Source: DASRSS01 sp035656335
GTDB taxonomy: Bacteria; Actinomycetota; Actinomycetes; Mycobacteriales; Jatrophihabitantaceae
Direction of reading: 5' to 3'
NCBI GenBank assembly: GCA_035656335.1
Contig: DASRSS010000228.1
Coordinates: 1-12,622 of the forward strand
DNA: 12,622 nt
Shown: positions 1 to 7,276 of the stretch, in pieces
Layout of the letters: each line of letters begins with the position of its first letter
Position numbering within the stretch: the stretch's first letter is position 1
Program-made: the position numbers and the translations under genes
The notes under the pieces: generated by a model
The model's database searches: none
What the model was told of the DNA's origin: nothing
Seen by the model: only the letters and a program-made list of their open reading frames with translations

Positions 1-1364
1 GACGACGCCGCGGCGGCGGTGTGCGACTGGCCGGCCTTGGCGCCGGCGGCTGACCGGCCGGACTTGATCGCGATGATCGCCTTCTGCCGGGCGACGCGTC
101 GCGCGATGTGCGCGAAGCGCCGCGGATTTCCGAAGGACTCCAAGTAGAGCGCGATGACCGACACCGACGGATCGTGCTCCCAAGCGAGCAGGAGGTCGTT
201 GCCGCTCACGTCGGCCTTGTTGCCGATCGAGACGAATTGGGCGATGCCGAGTCCACAGCGGGCGGCGGCGCCGACCACGGCGATGCCGAGTGCGCCCGAC
301 TGGGAGACCAGGCCGAGACCACCCGGCCGCATCGGCATCGCGGCGAACGTGGCGTTGAGGCGGACCGCCGGGTCGGTGTTGAGCACGCCCAGGCAGTTGG
401 GCCCGATCAGCCGCATGCCGTAGCGGTGCGCCAGCGCGGTGATCTCGCCCTGCCTGTCCCGCCCGTCCGCGCCGGTCTCGGAGAAGCCGGCGGTGAGCAA
501 CAGCAGGCCGCGCACCCCGCGCTCGCCGCAGCCCCGCACGACGTCGGCCACCCGGTCGGCCGGTACGGCGACGATGGCGAGGTCCGCTGCCACCGGTAGC
601 TTTTCGGGGGTCGGCACGCATTGGACGCCCTGCACGTACTGGTAGTTCGGATTGACGGCGAACACCTGGCCGGTGAAGGCGCCGTCGAGGATGTTGCGCA
701 GCACCTCGTGCCCGACGGCGCCGGGGCGGTTGCTCGCACCGACGACGGCGATCGAGTGCGGCGCGAGCAGGAACCGCAGGCTGAGCGCGTCGGCTGCCTG
801 CTCGCGGTCCGTGATCGCGCTGATGGTGGCTTCAGCCGGCTCCAGGTCGATGCGCGCATGCACCGTTCCCGCGTCGATGTCGGTGTGCAGGCGCAGCCCG
901 CTCTCGGCCAGCAGCTTCAGCGCGGTGGCGTTCTCGACGAGCACGTCGGCCTCGAAGCGCGCGATTCCCTCGCGGCGCGCCAGCTGCGCGAGATACTCCA
1001 CGAGCAAGGTGCCGATGCCCTGGCCGTGCCTGTCGTCGTCCACGAGGAAGGCGAACTCCGCGGTGGCATCGGCGCCCGTGCGGCGCTGGTACTCGGCCAC
1101 GCCGACGATCTCGCCGAGCACGGTCGCGACCACGGCATGCCGGCTGCCGTCGCCCCGGGCCAGCAACCGGTCGACGTACTCGACGGCGACCTCGCGGCTG
1201 AGGCTGAAGAAGCGCAGGTAGAGCGACCGCTGGGAGGCCCGTTCGAAGAGCTTCGTGAGTTCGGCTCGGTCGCCGGCACGCGCGGGGCGTAGCCGGACCA
1301 GCCCGCCGTCCGAGCGGACCGCGTCGATCGCTTCTGGTTCTGACGGCGTGCGCAGTGTGGTCAC
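1..1364 (-). CDS. GNAT acetyltransferase fused to NDP-forming acyl-CoA synthetase (C-terminus off the left edge)
   Basis: Partial gene: 454 codons are visible and the frame is still open at base 1. Residues about 22-175 form a GNAT acetyltransferase domain with the acetyl-CoA loop HGQGIG at 113-118 and an EN-A-LKLL segment at 144-152. A Rossmann-type CoA-binding domain follows (IAVVGASNRPGAVG from 205; NPNY at 238-241; IGPNCLG at 320-326), then the ligase-CoA domain (GLVSQSGALG from 351) up to a SHTA motif at 447-450. By family analogy with ADP-forming acetyl-CoA synthetases and succinyl-CoA synthetase alpha, His448 would be the phosphorylated histidine. Relatives are the Pat-type protein lysine acetyltransferases; some, as in Salmonella, carry the synthetase first, whereas here GNAT is first. 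The GTG at 1364 was chosen because an in-frame TGA lies 15 bases upstream at 1377-1379. No strong ribosome site is visible. Likely roles are protein acylation and/or acetate plus ATP to acetyl-CoA; which one is active is not decidable here. Confidence 0.9.
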   Translation of the reverse strand, partial: MTTLRTPSEPEAIDAVRSDGGLVRLRPARAGDRAELTKLFERASQRSLYLRFFSLSREVAVEYVDRLLARGDGSRHAVVATVLGEIVGVAEYQRRTGADATAEFAFLVDDDRHGQGIGTLLVEYLAQLARREGIARFEADVLVENATALKLLAESGLRLHTDIDAGTVHARIDLEPAEATISAITDREQAADALSLRFLLAPHSIAVVGASNRPGAVGHEVLRNILDGAFTGQVFAVNPNYQYVQGVQCVPTPEKLPVAADLAIVAVPADRVADVVRGCGERGVRGLLLLTAGFSETGADGRDRQGEITALAHRYGMRLIGPNCLGVLNTDPAVRLNATFAAMPMRPGGLGLVSQSGALGIAVVGAAARCGLGIAQFVSIGNKADVSGNDLLLAWEHDPSVSVIALYLESFGNPRRFAHIARRVARQKAIIAIKSGRSAAGAKAGQSHTAAAAS

Positions 1365-1400
1365 GGCACCAAGCGTTCATCGCGGAAGCTACGGCGGACA

Positions 1401-1414
1401 GGGGCCAAGGTCCC
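1401..1414 (-). promoter_or_regulatory. DosR/DevR-like operator upstream of the GNAT/acyl-CoA synthetase gene
   Basis: On the minus strand the site reads GGGACCTTGGCCCC followed by T. From memory, the mycobacterial DosR consensus is GGGACTTNNGNCCCT; only the sixth base differs. The site lies in the 68-base gap between the kinase stop and the GTG start of the synthetase gene, 37 bases before that start, a normal operator position. A further inverted half-site (GTCCC on the minus strand, 1418-1422) adjoins it. Function is inferred from sequence similarity only. Confidence 0.55.
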
Positions 1415-1432
1415 GCCGGGACGCGCCCTTGT

Positions 1433-2575
1433 TCACTGAGGTAGCGGAACCGTCCACACCAGCTCGGTGCCGCCCCCGGCGCGTGGACCCGCACTGAAGC
1501 TGCCGCCGAGGTCGGCCGCCCGCTGCCGCATGTTCGCCAGCCCGCTCCGCCGGCCGCTGCTCGGCAGCCCGACTCCGTTGTCACGGACCCGCAGCACGAG
1601 CGCGTCGCCCGCCTCGATGCGGACGTCGACCCAGGTGGCCTTCGCGTGCCGGGCCACGTTCGACAGCGATTCGCGCAGCACGGCGAACAGCTGCTCGGCC
1701 GCGACCGGCGGTATTCGGCCGTCGATCGCCCCGGCGAGCTTCACCGAGGGCGGAAAGCCGAACTGCTCCGTGGCGCTGTCGATCAGGTGCAGTACCCGGG
1801 TACGCACGCTGCCGGCCGGCTCGTCCGCCGGACTGGAGTGCAGCGCGTAGATCGTGCCGCGGATCTCTCGGATCGTCGCGTCGAGATCGTCGATCGCGTG
1901 GTGCAGGCGGGCTTTCGTGTCGATGTGCTCGACCAGCCGGGACGCACTCTCGAGTTGCATTCCGATCGCGAACAGGCGCTGGATGACGAGGTCGTGCAGG
2001 TCTCGCGCTATCCGGTCGCGGTCGGCGAAGACGGCCAGTCGCTCGGCATCGCGGCGCCGCTCGGCGACCTCCATCGCGACAGCGGCCTGATTCGCGAACG
2101 CCTGCAGCGTCGCGGTGACCTCGGGTGTGAACGCTGCATGGCCAGGTCTGCGCAGGGTCCCGAGCACGCCGCGGGCCGTGCCGTGGACGCCGAGCGGTAC
2201 GTACAGGCCGGCGGCCCAGCGATCGGGCTCACGGGAGACGAGGCCCTCGTCGTCCGGCGGCAGGTCGTAGGTGATCACCGGCGCTCCGGTGCGGAAGGCA
2301 CGACCCGCGCCGCTGTTGTCCTGCGGGAGCACCATGCCTCGGTAGCGCTCGTCTCCTGCGCCGTACACGACGTCGATCACGAGCTCGTCTTCCTCGGGCA
2401 GGCAGATCACCGACAGATCGGCGTCAGCGATGGTTGTCGCGTGCGCGGCGACCAGGTCGAGAACCGCGCCCGGTTCCGCGCCGGAGAGCAGCGCGATCGA
2501 AACCTCGGACGAAGCCTGGTGCCAGCCGCCCCGCTCCCGGGGCCCGTCGACCGCGAAGGTCTCCTGACCGGTCAT
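1433..2575 (-). CDS. DevS/DosS-like sensor histidine kinase with a single GAF domain
   Basis: A 380-residue cytoplasmic kinase of the NarL/DevS (HisKA_3) class with no membrane segment. A GAF domain spans about 28-172. The dimerisation and phosphoacceptor helix follows, with RDRIARDLHDLVIQRLF from 186 and His194 as the phosphorylated residue. The ATPase domain has an N-box (ESLSNVARHA, 302-311), a G-box (RDNGVGL, 331-337) and a second glycine-rich stretch at 344-353. Mycobacterial DosS/DosT are about 570-580 residues with two GAF domains, the first binding haem. This protein has only one GAF, which looks to me more like the second, non-haem domain, so oxygen or NO sensing cannot be assumed. 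Its ATG shares the sequence ATGA with the acetate kinase stop, implying translational coupling. No response regulator gene is in the window, so its partner lies elsewhere. Confidence 0.93.
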   Translation of the reverse strand: MTGQETFAVDGPRERGGWHQASSEVSIALLSGAEPGAVLDLVAAHATTIADADLSVICLPEEDELVIDVVYGAGDERYRGMVLPQDNSGAGRAFRTGAPVITYDLPPDDEGLVSREPDRWAAGLYVPLGVHGTARGVLGTLRRPGHAAFTPEVTATLQAFANQAAVAMEVAERRRDAERLAVFADRDRIARDLHDLVIQRLFAIGMQLESASRLVEHIDTKARLHHAIDDLDATIREIRGTIYALHSSPADEPAGSVRTRVLHLIDSATEQFGFPPSVKLAGAIDGRIPPVAAEQLFAVLRESLSNVARHAKATWVDVRIEAGDALVLRVRDNGVGLPSSGRRSGLANMRQRAADLGGSFSAGPRAGGGTELVWTVPLPQ

Positions 2576-3690
2576 CCGGCCGCCTGCGGGGCAGCTGAGC
2601 CTGCCAGCACCTGCCGCGTGCCGGCGGCGATCTGCAGATCCTCGCGGGCGGTCACGACGAGTACCCGCACCGCGGCCGTAGTGGCCGAGATGTCGGCGTC
2701 GGGGCTGGCGGCGCAGTTCGCCTCGTTGTCGAGCGCGACGCCCAGCCAGCCGAGCGCGGTGCAGGCGCGCTGCCGAATCGACGCCGAGTGCTCGCCGACT
2801 CCGCCGGTGAACACCAGCGCGTCCAGTCCGCCTGCGGACGCGGCCATCGCGGCGATTCCGCCGACCAGCCGGTGAACGTACACGTCGACGCCGAGCTGTG
2901 CGTCGGCGTCGCCGGCGGCAGCTCGTCGCTCTGCTTCACGCAGGTCCGCAGTGCCGGCGAGCGCCAGCAGCCCGGACCGTTCCTCCAATGCCGCGGCCAC
3001 CTCATGCGGCCGCAGCCGCTCATGCTCCTCCAGCCACAGTACGAGGCCGGGGTCCACACTGCCGGAGCGAGTGGCCATCATCAGCCCCTCGAGCGGAGTG
3101 AAACCCATCGTGGTGTCAACGCTGTGCCCGTCCACGACGGCCGCGAGTGACGCGCCCGCGCCTAGGTGGCAGGTCACCAGCCGCGGCCCGTCGCTCGTCC
3201 GGCCGAGCAGCTCCGCGGCGCGCGCTGCGCAGTAGGCGTGCGAGAGCCCGTGGAAGCCGTAACGCCTGACGCCGTAACGCGAACGCCACTCGCGCGGCAC
3301 CGGATACGTCGCGGCCGGCTCCGGCAGGGTCGTGTGGAAGGCGGTGTCGAAGCAGGCTACGGCCGGCACGTCCGGATACACCGCGGTGACCGCGTCCAGG
3401 GCGGTCAGCGACTTCGGTTGATGCAGCGGCGCCAACGCAGTGAGTTCGTCCAGCTGCGCGCGCACCGTCGCGTCGAGCCGCACCGGCCCGGTGAACCGAG
3501 TACCGCCGTGCACGACGCGATGGCCCACCGCGTCCGGTGCGGGCCAGTCGCGGACGGCAGCCGCGATCGCATCGGCGTCGAGCCCCGACGTCTCGGCAGC
3601 CAGGTCGACCGAGGCGATCACCTCGCCGGAATCGTCCAGCAGCCGCAGCTTCAGGCTGGACGACCCGGCGTTGACGACGAGGATTCTCAC
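2572..3690 (-). CDS. ackA: acetate kinase
   Basis: Catalyses acetyl-phosphate + ADP to acetate + ATP in the cytoplasm. The 372-residue product carries the ASKHA-fold signatures in order: NAGSSSLK at 7-14, HRVVHGG at 57-63, FDTAFH at 114-119 (catalytic Asp115), GFHGLSH at 145-151, HLGAGAS at 175-181 (most family members have Asn where Ala178 sits), TRSG at 207-210 (catalytic Arg208) and FTGGVGEHS at 294-302. Glu350 in the ARED segment matches the conserved C-terminal metal-ligand glutamate. It is slightly shorter than the usual roughly 400 residues. The GTG start shares GTGA with the phosphoketolase stop, and its own stop overlaps the kinase ATG, so it is the middle gene of a tightly coupled operon. 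Its substrate is the product of the upstream phosphoketolase. Confidence 0.97.
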   Translation of the reverse strand: MRILVVNAGSSSLKLRLLDDSGEVIASVDLAAETSGLDADAIAAAVRDWPAPDAVGHRVVHGGTRFTGPVRLDATVRAQLDELTALAPLHQPKSLTALDAVTAVYPDVPAVACFDTAFHTTLPEPAATYPVPREWRSRYGVRRYGFHGLSHAYCAARAAELLGRTSDGPRLVTCHLGAGASLAAVVDGHSVDTTMGFTPLEGLMMATRSGSVDPGLVLWLEEHERLRPHEVAAALEERSGLLALAGTADLREAERRAAAGDADAQLGVDVYVHRLVGGIAAMAASAGGLDALVFTGGVGEHSASIRQRACTALGWLGVALDNEANCAASPDADISATTAAVRVLVVTAREDLQIAAGTRQVLAGSAAPQAAG

Positions 3691-6092
3691 GGCGCGTACG
3701 GCCAGGTCCAGTCCGCGATCGATGGATCGTCCTCACCGTGCTCACGGGTGTAGGCCCGCGCCGCCAGCCGCGCGTCGGCCATCTGCTGCCGCAACACCGC
3801 CGCCGAGCCGTCGAGGCTCGGCACCCGGTCGATGACGTCCATGACTAGGTGGAACCGGTCGAGGTCGTTCAGCATGACCATGTCGAACGGCGTCGTCGTG
3901 GTGCCCTCCTCCTTGTAGCCACGCACGTGGAACTGGTGGTGGTTGGTGCGTCGGTAGGTCAGCCGATGGATCAGCCACGGGTAACCGTGATAGGCGAACA
4001 CCACGGGCTTGTCGGTGGTGAACAGCGCGTCGAACTCGCGGTCCGGCAACCCGTGCGGATGCTCGGTGTTCGGTTGCAGCCGCATCAGGTCCACGACGTT
4101 GATGAGGCGTACCTTCAGCTCGGGCAGATGCCGGCGCAGCAGGTCGGCGGCGGCCAGCGTCTCGAGCGTCGGGATGTCCCCGGCACAGGCGAGGACGACG
4201 TCCGGTTCGCCGTCGGTGGTGCTCGCCCAGTCCCAGATGCCGAGGCCTCGGGTGCAGTGCGCGATCGCATCGTTCATCGGCAGATACGTCCGCGCCGGCT
4301 GCTTGCCGGCCACGATCACGTTGATGTCGTGGCGGCTGCGCAGACAGTGGTCGGCGACCGACAGCAGCGTGTTGCTGTCCGGCGGCAGGTAGACGCGCAC
4401 GATCTCGGCCTTCTTGTTCACGACGTGATCGATGAACCCGGGGTCCTGGTGCGAGAACCCGTTGTGGTCCTGGCGCCATACGTGCGAGGACAACAGGTAG
4501 TTCAGCGACGCGATCGGCCGGCGCCACGGGATGTCGCGGGTGACCTTGAGCCACTTCGCGTGCTGGTTCAGCATCGAGTCGACGATGTGGATGAACGCCT
4601 CGTAGCAGTTGAACATCCCGTGCCGACCGGTGAGCAGGTAGCCCTCCAACCAGCCCTGGCACAGGTGCTCGGACAGCACCTCCATCACCCGCCCGTCCGG
4701 CGCGAGGTGGTCGTCACCGGGGACGGTCTGCGCATCCCACGCGCGGTCGGTTTGCTCGAAGACGTTCTGCAGTCGGTTGGACGCCGTCTCGTCCGGGCCC
4801 ATCAGGCGGAACCGGTCGCGGTTACCGGCGATCACGTCGCGCAACCAGGCGCCGAGCACCCGGGTGGCCTCGCTCGTCGCGATGCCGGGACGTTCGACCT
4901 CGACCGCGTAGTTGCGGAAGTCGGGCAGGTCCAGCTCGCGGAGCAGAACGCCGCCGTTGGTGTGCGGGTTCGCGCTCATCCGCCGTGTGCCGGTGGGCGC
5001 GAGCGCTCGCAGTTCCTCGGCCGGCCGACCGTCCGCGTCGAACAGCGCCTCAGGGCGGTAACTGCGCAACCACCGTTCCAGCTGCGCGCGGTGTTTGGCG
5101 TCGCTACGCGGCTGCGTCAGCGGGACCTGGTGCGCGCGGAACGTCCCCTCGACCGGCACTCCGTCGACCTCCTTCGGCCCGGTCCAGCCCTTCGGGGTGC
5201 GCAGCACGATCAACGGCCAGTACGGCCGCCGAGCGGGCGCGTCACCGTCCCGCGCCTCGTGCTGGATGGACGCGATCCGATCCAGCGCGGCATCGAGGAC
5301 GCCGGCGAACAGTTGGTGTACGGCGGCCGGTTCGTCACCGGTCACGAACATCGGGTCGTAGCCGTAGCCGCGGAGCAACTCCGCCAGCTCGTCCTCGGGG
5401 ATGCGCGCCAGCACCGTCGGATTCGCGATCTTGTAGCCGTTCAGGTGCAGGATCGGCAGCACCGCGCCGTCCGTGGCCGGGTTCAGGAACTTGTTCGAGT
5501 GCCAGCTGGCGGCGAGCGGCCCGGTCTCGGCCTCACCGTCGCCGACGACGCACACCGCCAGTAGGTCGGGGTTGTCGAACGCGGCGCCGAAAGCGTGCGT
5601 GAGCGAGTAGCCGAGTTCACCGCCCTCGTGGATGGAGCCAGGTGTCTCGGGGGCGACGTGGCTCGGTATCCCGCCGGGGAACGAAAACTGGCGAAACAGC
5701 GCCCGCATGCCGTCCTCGTCCTGGCGGATGTGCGAGTACACCTCGCTGTACGTGCCCTCCAGGTACGCGTTCGCGACCAGGCCCGGCCCGCCGTGACCCG
5801 GGCCGGTCACGTAGATCGCGTTGAGGTCCCGCTCGCGGATCGCCCGGTTCAGGTGGGCGTAGATCAGGTTCAGGCCCGGCGTCGTTCCCCAGTGGCCTAG
5901 CAGCCGCGGTTTGATGTGCTCGGCGCGCAGCGGCTCGCGCAGCAGCGGGTTGTCCAGCAGGTAGATCTGGCCGACGGACAGGTAGTTCGCGGCCCGCCAG
6001 TACGCGTCGATCAGGCGAAGCTGCTCCTCGTCGAGCGGGCCGGAGCCGTGGGCGGTGCCGGACGCGGACGGACGCTGCTCGAGAGAGGTCAT
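3687..6092 (-). CDS. xfp: xylulose-5-phosphate/fructose-6-phosphate phosphoketolase
   Basis: Thiamine-diphosphate enzyme that splits xylulose-5-P (and often fructose-6-P) with phosphate to give acetyl-phosphate plus glyceraldehyde-3-P or erythrose-4-P. The 801-residue length is typical of the family. Visible signatures: GHWGTTPGLNLIYAHLNR from 66, GPGHGGP at 97-103, HEGGELGYSL at 155-164, the ThDP/metal motif GDGEAETGP at 184-192, QDHNGFSHQDPGF near 540-552, and the C-terminal YRRTNHHQFHVRGYKEEGTTTTPFD region with its His/Arg-rich phosphate-binding character. I chose the ATG at 6092. A longer reading from TTG at 6128 would put 12 unconserved residues in front. A GGAAG sits close before the ATG. 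It is first gene of the xfp-ackA-kinase operon; the start lies 58 bases from the DosR-like site at 6151-6164. Substrate preference cannot be read from sequence. Confidence 0.97.
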   Translation of the reverse strand: MTSLEQRPSASGTAHGSGPLDEEQLRLIDAYWRAANYLSVGQIYLLDNPLLREPLRAEHIKPRLLGHWGTTPGLNLIYAHLNRAIRERDLNAIYVTGPGHGGPGLVANAYLEGTYSEVYSHIRQDEDGMRALFRQFSFPGGIPSHVAPETPGSIHEGGELGYSLTHAFGAAFDNPDLLAVCVVGDGEAETGPLAASWHSNKFLNPATDGAVLPILHLNGYKIANPTVLARIPEDELAELLRGYGYDPMFVTGDEPAAVHQLFAGVLDAALDRIASIQHEARDGDAPARRPYWPLIVLRTPKGWTGPKEVDGVPVEGTFRAHQVPLTQPRSDAKHRAQLERWLRSYRPEALFDADGRPAEELRALAPTGTRRMSANPHTNGGVLLRELDLPDFRNYAVEVERPGIATSEATRVLGAWLRDVIAGNRDRFRLMGPDETASNRLQNVFEQTDRAWDAQTVPGDDHLAPDGRVMEVLSEHLCQGWLEGYLLTGRHGMFNCYEAFIHIVDSMLNQHAKWLKVTRDIPWRRPIASLNYLLSSHVWRQDHNGFSHQDPGFIDHVVNKKAEIVRVYLPPDSNTLLSVADHCLRSRHDINVIVAGKQPARTYLPMNDAIAHCTRGLGIWDWASTTDGEPDVVLACAGDIPTLETLAAADLLRRHLPELKVRLINVVDLMRLQPNTEHPHGLPDREFDALFTTDKPVVFAYHGYPWLIHRLTYRRTNHHQFHVRGYKEEGTTTTPFDMVMLNDLDRFHLVMDVIDRVPSLDGSAAVLRQQMADARLAARAYTREHGEDDPSIADWTWPYAP

Positions 6093-6150
6093 GGCTTCCA
6101 CGGTTGTCGCCGGCCACGGACGGAACAAGGCCCATCGGTCGGGCCGTCCC

Positions 6151-6164
6151 GGGACCTACGTCCC
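6151..6164. promoter_or_regulatory. DosR/DevR-like operator in the divergent promoter
   Basis: The site reads GGGACCTACGTCCC: perfect GGGAC/GTCCC arms around four bases. Compared with the core consensus as I recall it (GGGACTWWAGTCCC), 12 of 14 positions match; the differences are the two bases next to the arms (positions 6 and 9). It is 58 bases from the phosphoketolase ATG and 88 bases from the Acg-like ATG, so one site could control both operons. Binding is inferred, not shown. Confidence 0.65.
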
Positions 6165-6236
6165 GCCCGGCAGGGCCCGTTCGCACCTAACCTGCGGCGC
6201 CTGGCGCAATCACGCTGGACGCAGCAATCCGTTCCC

Positions 6237-6244
6237 AGGTGAGG
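6237..6244 (+). promoter_or_regulatory. ribosome binding site of the Acg-like gene
   Basis: AGGTGAGG lies eight bases before the ATG at 6253. It fixes that ATG as the start, in preference to the longer in-frame reading that would cross the promoter region. Confidence 0.7.
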
Positions 6245-6252
6245 ACACGACG

Positions 6253-7272
6253 ATGGTGACCGCGGCCAGCTCCAAGACGGCACAGCAGGCTCTGTATCGG
6301 GCGGCCGCGCGGGCAACGCTCGCGCCGTCGATCCACAACACCCAACCGTGGCGCTTCGTCGTCCGTCCGGGACGGCTCGAGCTGTTCGCCGACAGCTCAC
6401 GCGCCGTGCCGGTGGTCGATCCCGAGGGGCGCCAGCTGGCCATCAGCTGCGGCGCGGCACTGTTGGGCGCGCGGCTGAGCCTGGCCGCGGCGGGCTTCGG
6501 TGTGCGAGTCGAGCTGCTTCCCGACGCGAGCGCGCAACCGGACCTGCTCGCGGTGCTGGTGCTGGACGAGACCGAGTCCCGCGACCAGTCCGCGCACCGG
6601 CTCGACCTCGCGGCGCGCAGCAGGCGCAGCAATCGGCGCGAGTTCGGGGAGGCAAACCTCCGTACCGAGGTCGTCGACGCGCTGCACGACGGCGCTCACC
6701 GGGAGGGCGCGTCGCTGCAGTTCGTCACCGGGCTGGACGACCGGATCGCGGTGGCGATGCTCGCCCAGCGTGCTGCCGAGATCCAGCTGGAGGACCCCGC
6801 CTACCGCGTCGAGCTGCGCGCGTGGACCACGAACGATCCGGAACGCACCGACGGTGTGCCGGCCGCCGCCGTGCCGCACGTCAGCGGGCGCCCGGACGAA
6901 TCGCGGGACGAGGTCCCGATCCGTGGCTTCGACACGACCAGCTCCGGGCAGTTGCCCGGCGAGACGCGTTCGAGCCTGCACCAGACGCTGTTCGTCATCG
7001 CGACGGCCGCCGATCACCGCCGCGACTGGTTGATTGCGGGCCAGGCGCTGTACCGCGTGCTGCTGGAACTGACCGACGCCGGCTACGTGGCCAGCATCTT
7101 CTCCCAGGTCTGCGAGGTGCCGTCGACGCGTCAGGAACTGCGCCACCGGCTGCGGTTGTCGGCCAACCCGCAGCTGCTGCTGCGTGCCGGAATCGCCCCG
7201 CCGACCGCACCGACTCCGCGCCGCCCGCTTCCCGATGTGATCCGCGTGGCGGACGACGCCGCGCCGAGCTGA
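6253..7272 (+). CDS. Acg-family FMN-binding (nitroreductase-fold) protein
   Basis: A 339-residue protein of the Acg family, related to M. tuberculosis Rv2032 (Acg), Rv3127 and Rv3131, which belong to the DosR regulon. The family signature SIHNTQPWRF is at 26-35. Other family features are the S-RRSNRREF segment at 123-131, a WLIAGQALYRVLLE helix from 259, and the C-terminal PQLLLRAGIAPP with a RRPLPDVI ending (307-330). Family knowledge: a duplicated, degenerate nitroreductase fold that binds FMN with a lid; a normal nitroreductase activity is doubtful, and roles in stress survival or flavin storage have been proposed. No signal peptide or membrane segment is seen. The start is set by AGGTGAGG eight bases upstream. 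It is the first gene of the rightward operon: the ATPase start follows its stop after four bases. The DosR-like site is 88 bases upstream. Confidence 0.92.
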   Translation: MVTAASSKTAQQALYRAAARATLAPSIHNTQPWRFVVRPGRLELFADSSRAVPVVDPEGRQLAISCGAALLGARLSLAAAGFGVRVELLPDASAQPDLLAVLVLDETESRDQSAHRLDLAARSRRSNRREFGEANLRTEVVDALHDGAHREGASLQFVTGLDDRIAVAMLAQRAAEIQLEDPAYRVELRAWTTNDPERTDGVPAAAVPHVSGRPDESRDEVPIRGFDTTSSGQLPGETRSSLHQTLFVIATAADHRRDWLIAGQALYRVLLELTDAGYVASIFSQVCEVPSTRQELRHRLRLSANPQLLLRAGIAPPTAPTPRRPLPDVIRVADDAAPS

Positions 7273-7276
7273 CCAG

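Larger units (their letters stand above)
6093..6252. promoter_or_regulatory. divergent promoter region between xfp and the Acg-like gene
   Basis: This 160-base intergenic region separates two divergently transcribed operons, so it must hold promoters for both. It contains the DosR-like palindrome at 6151-6164, a neighbouring palindrome GTCCCGGGAC at 6146-6155, and a possible -10-like hexamer TAACCT at 6188-6193 for the rightward operon. No clear -35 or leftward -10 could be picked out with confidence. Confidence 0.6.

Noticed and set aside
1410..1422. GTCCC-GCC-GGGAC as an intrinsic terminator of the kinase operon
   Set aside because: The stem is only five base pairs with no T-run; it is better explained as operator half-sites.
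832..1584. A 250-codon minus-strand frame bridging the kinase end and the GNAT gene
   Set aside because: It uses the wrong frame for both genes; the GNAT and kinase frames carry clear domain motifs, and this one has none.
3849..5564. A 571-codon open frame on the plus strand opposite the phosphoketolase gene
   Set aside because: It is fully antisense to a well-conserved gene, its translation is low in complexity with no recognisable domain, and long antisense frames are expected at this GC content.
6093..6128. Longer phosphoketolase start at TTG 6128
   Set aside because: It adds 12 residues without family similarity, uses a rare start codon and would leave only 22 bases to the operator; the ATG at 6092 fits the family.
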